15,308 nt of DNA from Clostridia bacterium (GTDB lineage Bacteria; Bacillota_A; Clostridia; Christensenellales; CAG-138). The notes beneath the pieces were generated by a model, which did no database searches, had not been told where the DNA came from, and worked only from the letters and a program-made list of their open reading frames with translations. Positions 12,844 to 15,308 of this stretch are shown one piece after another. The position numbers and the translations under genes were made by a program. The first letter of the stretch is position 1; each line of letters opens with the position of its first letter. The stretch spans positions 1-15,308 of the forward strand of contig JAFPXU010000049.1 in assembly GCA_017394605.1 (NCBI GenBank), in the 5' to 3' direction.

Positions 12844-15308
12844 ATGATCAAAGAAGTCAACCCGAACATCCACGTCAACGAACGCGACTACCCGGTCGAC
12901 GGGCATCACTGCGACGATCCGGAAAAGGCGAAGCTCGTCCGAAAGCTCGCCCTGATGATCACCGACAACATCCCGAGGAAGCTCCCGGGCGGGCTGAAGG
13001 AAAACCATATGGATTTCTGGATCCTGGACCGCCTGCTCACCAAGAAGGAAGTCAAGTTCATGCTGAGCTTCAAAAAGCGCCGCGTCGGCCTGACGACGCC
13101 GGAACTCGCGGAGCGCAACGGCATGACCGTCGAGGAGGCGCAGAAGGTGATCGACCACCTGATCTGGATCGGCATCCTCGAGCAGAACCGCGACAACGCG
13201 GACCAGCACATCCAGTACTGGGTCCCCAAGTGGGTCGTCGGATCCGGCGAGTACATGGTCGAGCACAAGACCCTTCCGGACGATTATCCGGAGGTCGCCA
13301 CGATGTTCAACCTCGCGCCGCAGGAGCCGCTGGAGCTTGCCGCGAAGCTCGTGCCGCCGGGCGGCGCGGGCATCGGCATGCACGTCATCCCGGTCGAGAA
13401 GGCGATCGAAGCGACACCCGAGAGCGTCAGCGTGGAGCACCTCTCCCACTGGCTCGAGAAATACGACAAGTTCTGCACCATGGTCTGCGCCTGCCGCAAG
13501 GCGCAGCGCATCCGCGGCGAGGGCGTAGGCGACATCGAGGGCCAGATGTGCATCGGGCTCGGCGACATCGCGGAATTCCTGGTCGAGACCGATAAGGACG
13601 CCCACTACGTGACACGGGAAGAGGTCATCGAGATCCTTCAGCGCGCCGAGCGCAAGGGCTACGTGCACCAGATCACGAACCTGGACGGTCCGGACCGGAT
13701 CGTCGGCATCTGCAACTGCTCGCCCGGAAGCTGCTACGGCCTCCGGACGTCCCAGCTGTTCAACACGCCCAACATGTCCCGTTCCGCCTACCGCGCGCAC
13801 GTCGACAAGACGAAATGCGTCGCGTGCGGAAAGTGCGTCGAGGTGTGCCCCGCGGGCGCCGCGAAACTCGGCCAGAAGCTCTGCAAAGCGGACGGCACGC
13901 GCGTGAAGTACCCGATGCACGAGCTCCCGGACGACCATGTGTGGGGCGAGGACAAGTGGAACCGCAACTACCGCGACGACAACAAAATCAACTGCTACGA
14001 CACGGGCACTTCCCCGTGCAAGACCGCCTGCCCCGCGCACATCGCGGTACAGGGATATATCAAGATGGCCGCCGAGGGGCGCTACGCGGAAGCCGTGCGC
14101 CTGATCCGGCAGGACAACCCGTTCCCCGCGGTCTGCGGCGCGGTCTGCAACCGCCGCTGCGAGGACCGCTGCACGCGCGGCACGATCGACAATCCCGTCG
14201 CGATCGACGAGATCAAGAAGTTCCTCGCGCAGTGGGAGCTCGACCATCCGGAAGAGTTCACGGTCATCTGTGAAAACGGCGAAGGCAACCAGTGGACCGA
14301 TTTCCCGGTCGCCGTCATCGGCGCGGGCCCCGCGGGCCTGTCCGCGGCCTGGTATCTCCGCAAGGAGGGCTACCCCGTCACCGTGTTCGAAAAGGAAAGC
14401 CGTCCGGGCGGCATGCTGCTGAACGGCATCCCGAGCTTCCGTCTCGAGAAGGAAGTGCTCGAAAAGGAGATCGGCATCATCGAGAAGATGGGCGCAGAGA
14501 TCCGCTGCGGCGTGGAAGTCGGCAAGGACGTCACGCTGGATGAGCTCCGCGCGCAGGGCTTCAAGGCATTCTTTGTGGCGGTCGGCCTGCAGGGCGGACG
14601 CCTCGCGGGCGTGCCCGGCGAAGAGGGCGAAGGCGTCGAGTCCGGCGTAGCCTTCCTCAAGCGGGTCAATCTCAAGGGTTCTGAAACGCTGAAGGGCGAC
14701 GTCGTGGTCGTCGGAGGCGGCAACGTCGCGGCGGACGTCGCGAGGACCGCGCTCCGCTGCACGAAGGGCAAAGTCACGATGCTGTGTCTCGAGTCCCGCG
14801 AGGAAATGCCCGCGGCGAAGGACGAGGTCGAGGAAGTGCTCGAAGAAGGGATCGCCGTGGAGAACGGCTGGGGTCCCAAGGAAGTGCTCCGCGCGGAGGA
14901 TGGGCGTGTCACGGCCGTCGTGTTCAAGCGCTGCACGCGCGTGTTCGACGAGGAGCACCGCTTCAGCCCGCTGTATGACGAGAACGACACCATGACCGTC
15001 CCATGTGAAAACGTCCTGATGGCGATCGGCCAGAGCGCAGAACTCGGCGACCTGCTGAAGGGCAGCAGGGCCGAAGTCCGCAGAAACGGCACGATCGTCG
15101 CGGATCCGCAGACACTGCAGACCGGGGAACCCGACATCTTTGTCGGCGGCGACATCTTCCACGGCGCGAAATTCGCGATCGACGCGATCGCGGACGGACG
15201 CGAGGGCATGGTCTCCATCAACCGGTTCGTGCATCCCGGCCAGTCCCTGACGATCGGCAGGGACAAGCGGGAATTCATCGAGTTCGACCGCGAGGATATC
15301 ACGAGGCC
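12844..15308 (+). CDS. Multi-cluster Fe-S/GltD-like flavoprotein, 3' end cut by the window edge
   Basis: The 821 codons present stay open to the right edge. They align end to end with the 978-residue protein encoded at 2415-5351. A divergent N-terminus (1-165) has a winged-helix-like segment at 60-115. From VPPGGAGIGMHVIPVEK on, the two are closely alike. The Cys module has C215/C217, C236 and C290/C292/C297. A [4Fe-4S] ferredoxin motif follows (C325, C328, C331, C335). The GltD double-cluster domain has C392, C396, C431, C435, C439 and C443. FAD binds at GAGPAG (493-498) and NAD(P)H at GGGNVA (624-629). A C-terminal ferredoxin, if shared, would lie beyond the edge. GAGG precedes the ATG by 5 bases, and the gene is 10 bases after the reductase. 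It likely accepts or donates electrons between NAD(P)H and ferredoxin for the saturase-type enzyme. The family is firm; the direction of electron flow is unknown. Confidence 0.9.
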   Translation, partial: MIKEVNPNIHVNERDYPVDGHHCDDPEKAKLVRKLALMITDNIPRKLPGGLKENHMDFWILDRLLTKKEVKFMLSFKKRRVGLTTPELAERNGMTVEEAQKVIDHLIWIGILEQNRDNADQHIQYWVPKWVVGSGEYMVEHKTLPDDYPEVATMFNLAPQEPLELAAKLVPPGGAGIGMHVIPVEKAIEATPESVSVEHLSHWLEKYDKFCTMVCACRKAQRIRGEGVGDIEGQMCIGLGDIAEFLVETDKDAHYVTREEVIEILQRAERKGYVHQITNLDGPDRIVGICNCSPGSCYGLRTSQLFNTPNMSRSAYRAHVDKTKCVACGKCVEVCPAGAAKLGQKLCKADGTRVKYPMHELPDDHVWGEDKWNRNYRDDNKINCYDTGTSPCKTACPAHIAVQGYIKMAAEGRYAEAVRLIRQDNPFPAVCGAVCNRRCEDRCTRGTIDNPVAIDEIKKFLAQWELDHPEEFTVICENGEGNQWTDFPVAVIGAGPAGLSAAWYLRKEGYPVTVFEKESRPGGMLLNGIPSFRLEKEVLEKEIGIIEKMGAEIRCGVEVGKDVTLDELRAQGFKAFFVAVGLQGGRLAGVPGEEGEGVESGVAFLKRVNLKGSETLKGDVVVVGGGNVAADVARTALRCTKGKVTMLCLESREEMPAAKDEVEEVLEEGIAVENGWGPKEVLRAEDGRVTAVVFKRCTRVFDEEHRFSPLYDENDTMTVPCENVLMAIGQSAELGDLLKGSRAEVRRNGTIVADPQTLQTGEPDIFVGGDIFHGAKFAIDAIADGREGMVSINRFVHPGQSLTIGRDKREFIEFDREDITR

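Overview
The window looks like chromosomal DNA of an anaerobic, GC-rich member of the Bacillota, probably Clostridia. I infer this from the strong AGGAGG-type ribosome binding sites, the dense Fe-S flavoproteins, the HypA/HypB pair and the macro-domain protein type. It is not a species identification. There are no rRNA or tRNA genes, IS elements, CRISPR arrays or phage genes, and no gene-free stretch over 300 bases.

Region 1 (1-1886, minus strand) holds a macro-domain (ADP-ribose-binding) protein. Downstream of it, beyond a clear terminator, is a von Willebrand A protein cut by the window edge. The pair looks like a small signalling or conflict module, unrelated to the rest.

Region 2 (2005-8479, minus strand) is a tight six-gene operon read leftward from a divergent promoter region. 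In order it encodes an AMP-forming acyl ligase, an acyl carrier protein, an acyl-ACP thioesterase, HypB, a 978-residue multi-cluster Fe-S/GltD-like flavoprotein, and HypA. It closes with a rho-independent terminator. Several junctions overlap (ATGA, TAATG) or lie 1 base apart.

Region 3 (8524-15308, plus strand) is read the other way. It opens with a flavoprotein very like the polyunsaturated fatty acid (linoleate) isomerase of Cutibacterium acnes. After two terminator-like hairpins come a phytoene-desaturase/saturase-type flavoprotein, a ferredoxin-reductase with a C-terminal [2Fe-2S] domain, and a second Fe-S/GltD-like protein cut by the right edge. That last protein is a paralogue of the one in region 2.

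Taken together, regions 2 and 3 read as a previously unnamed lipid-redox locus. A free unsaturated fatty acid (or similar polyene acid) could be isomerised and reduced, with NAD(P)H/ferredoxin electron input through the Fe-S flavoproteins. A dedicated ligase/ACP/thioesterase set would load and release acyl chains. The individual enzyme classes are well supported. The joint pathway, the substrate and the role of the nickel chaperones are inference.
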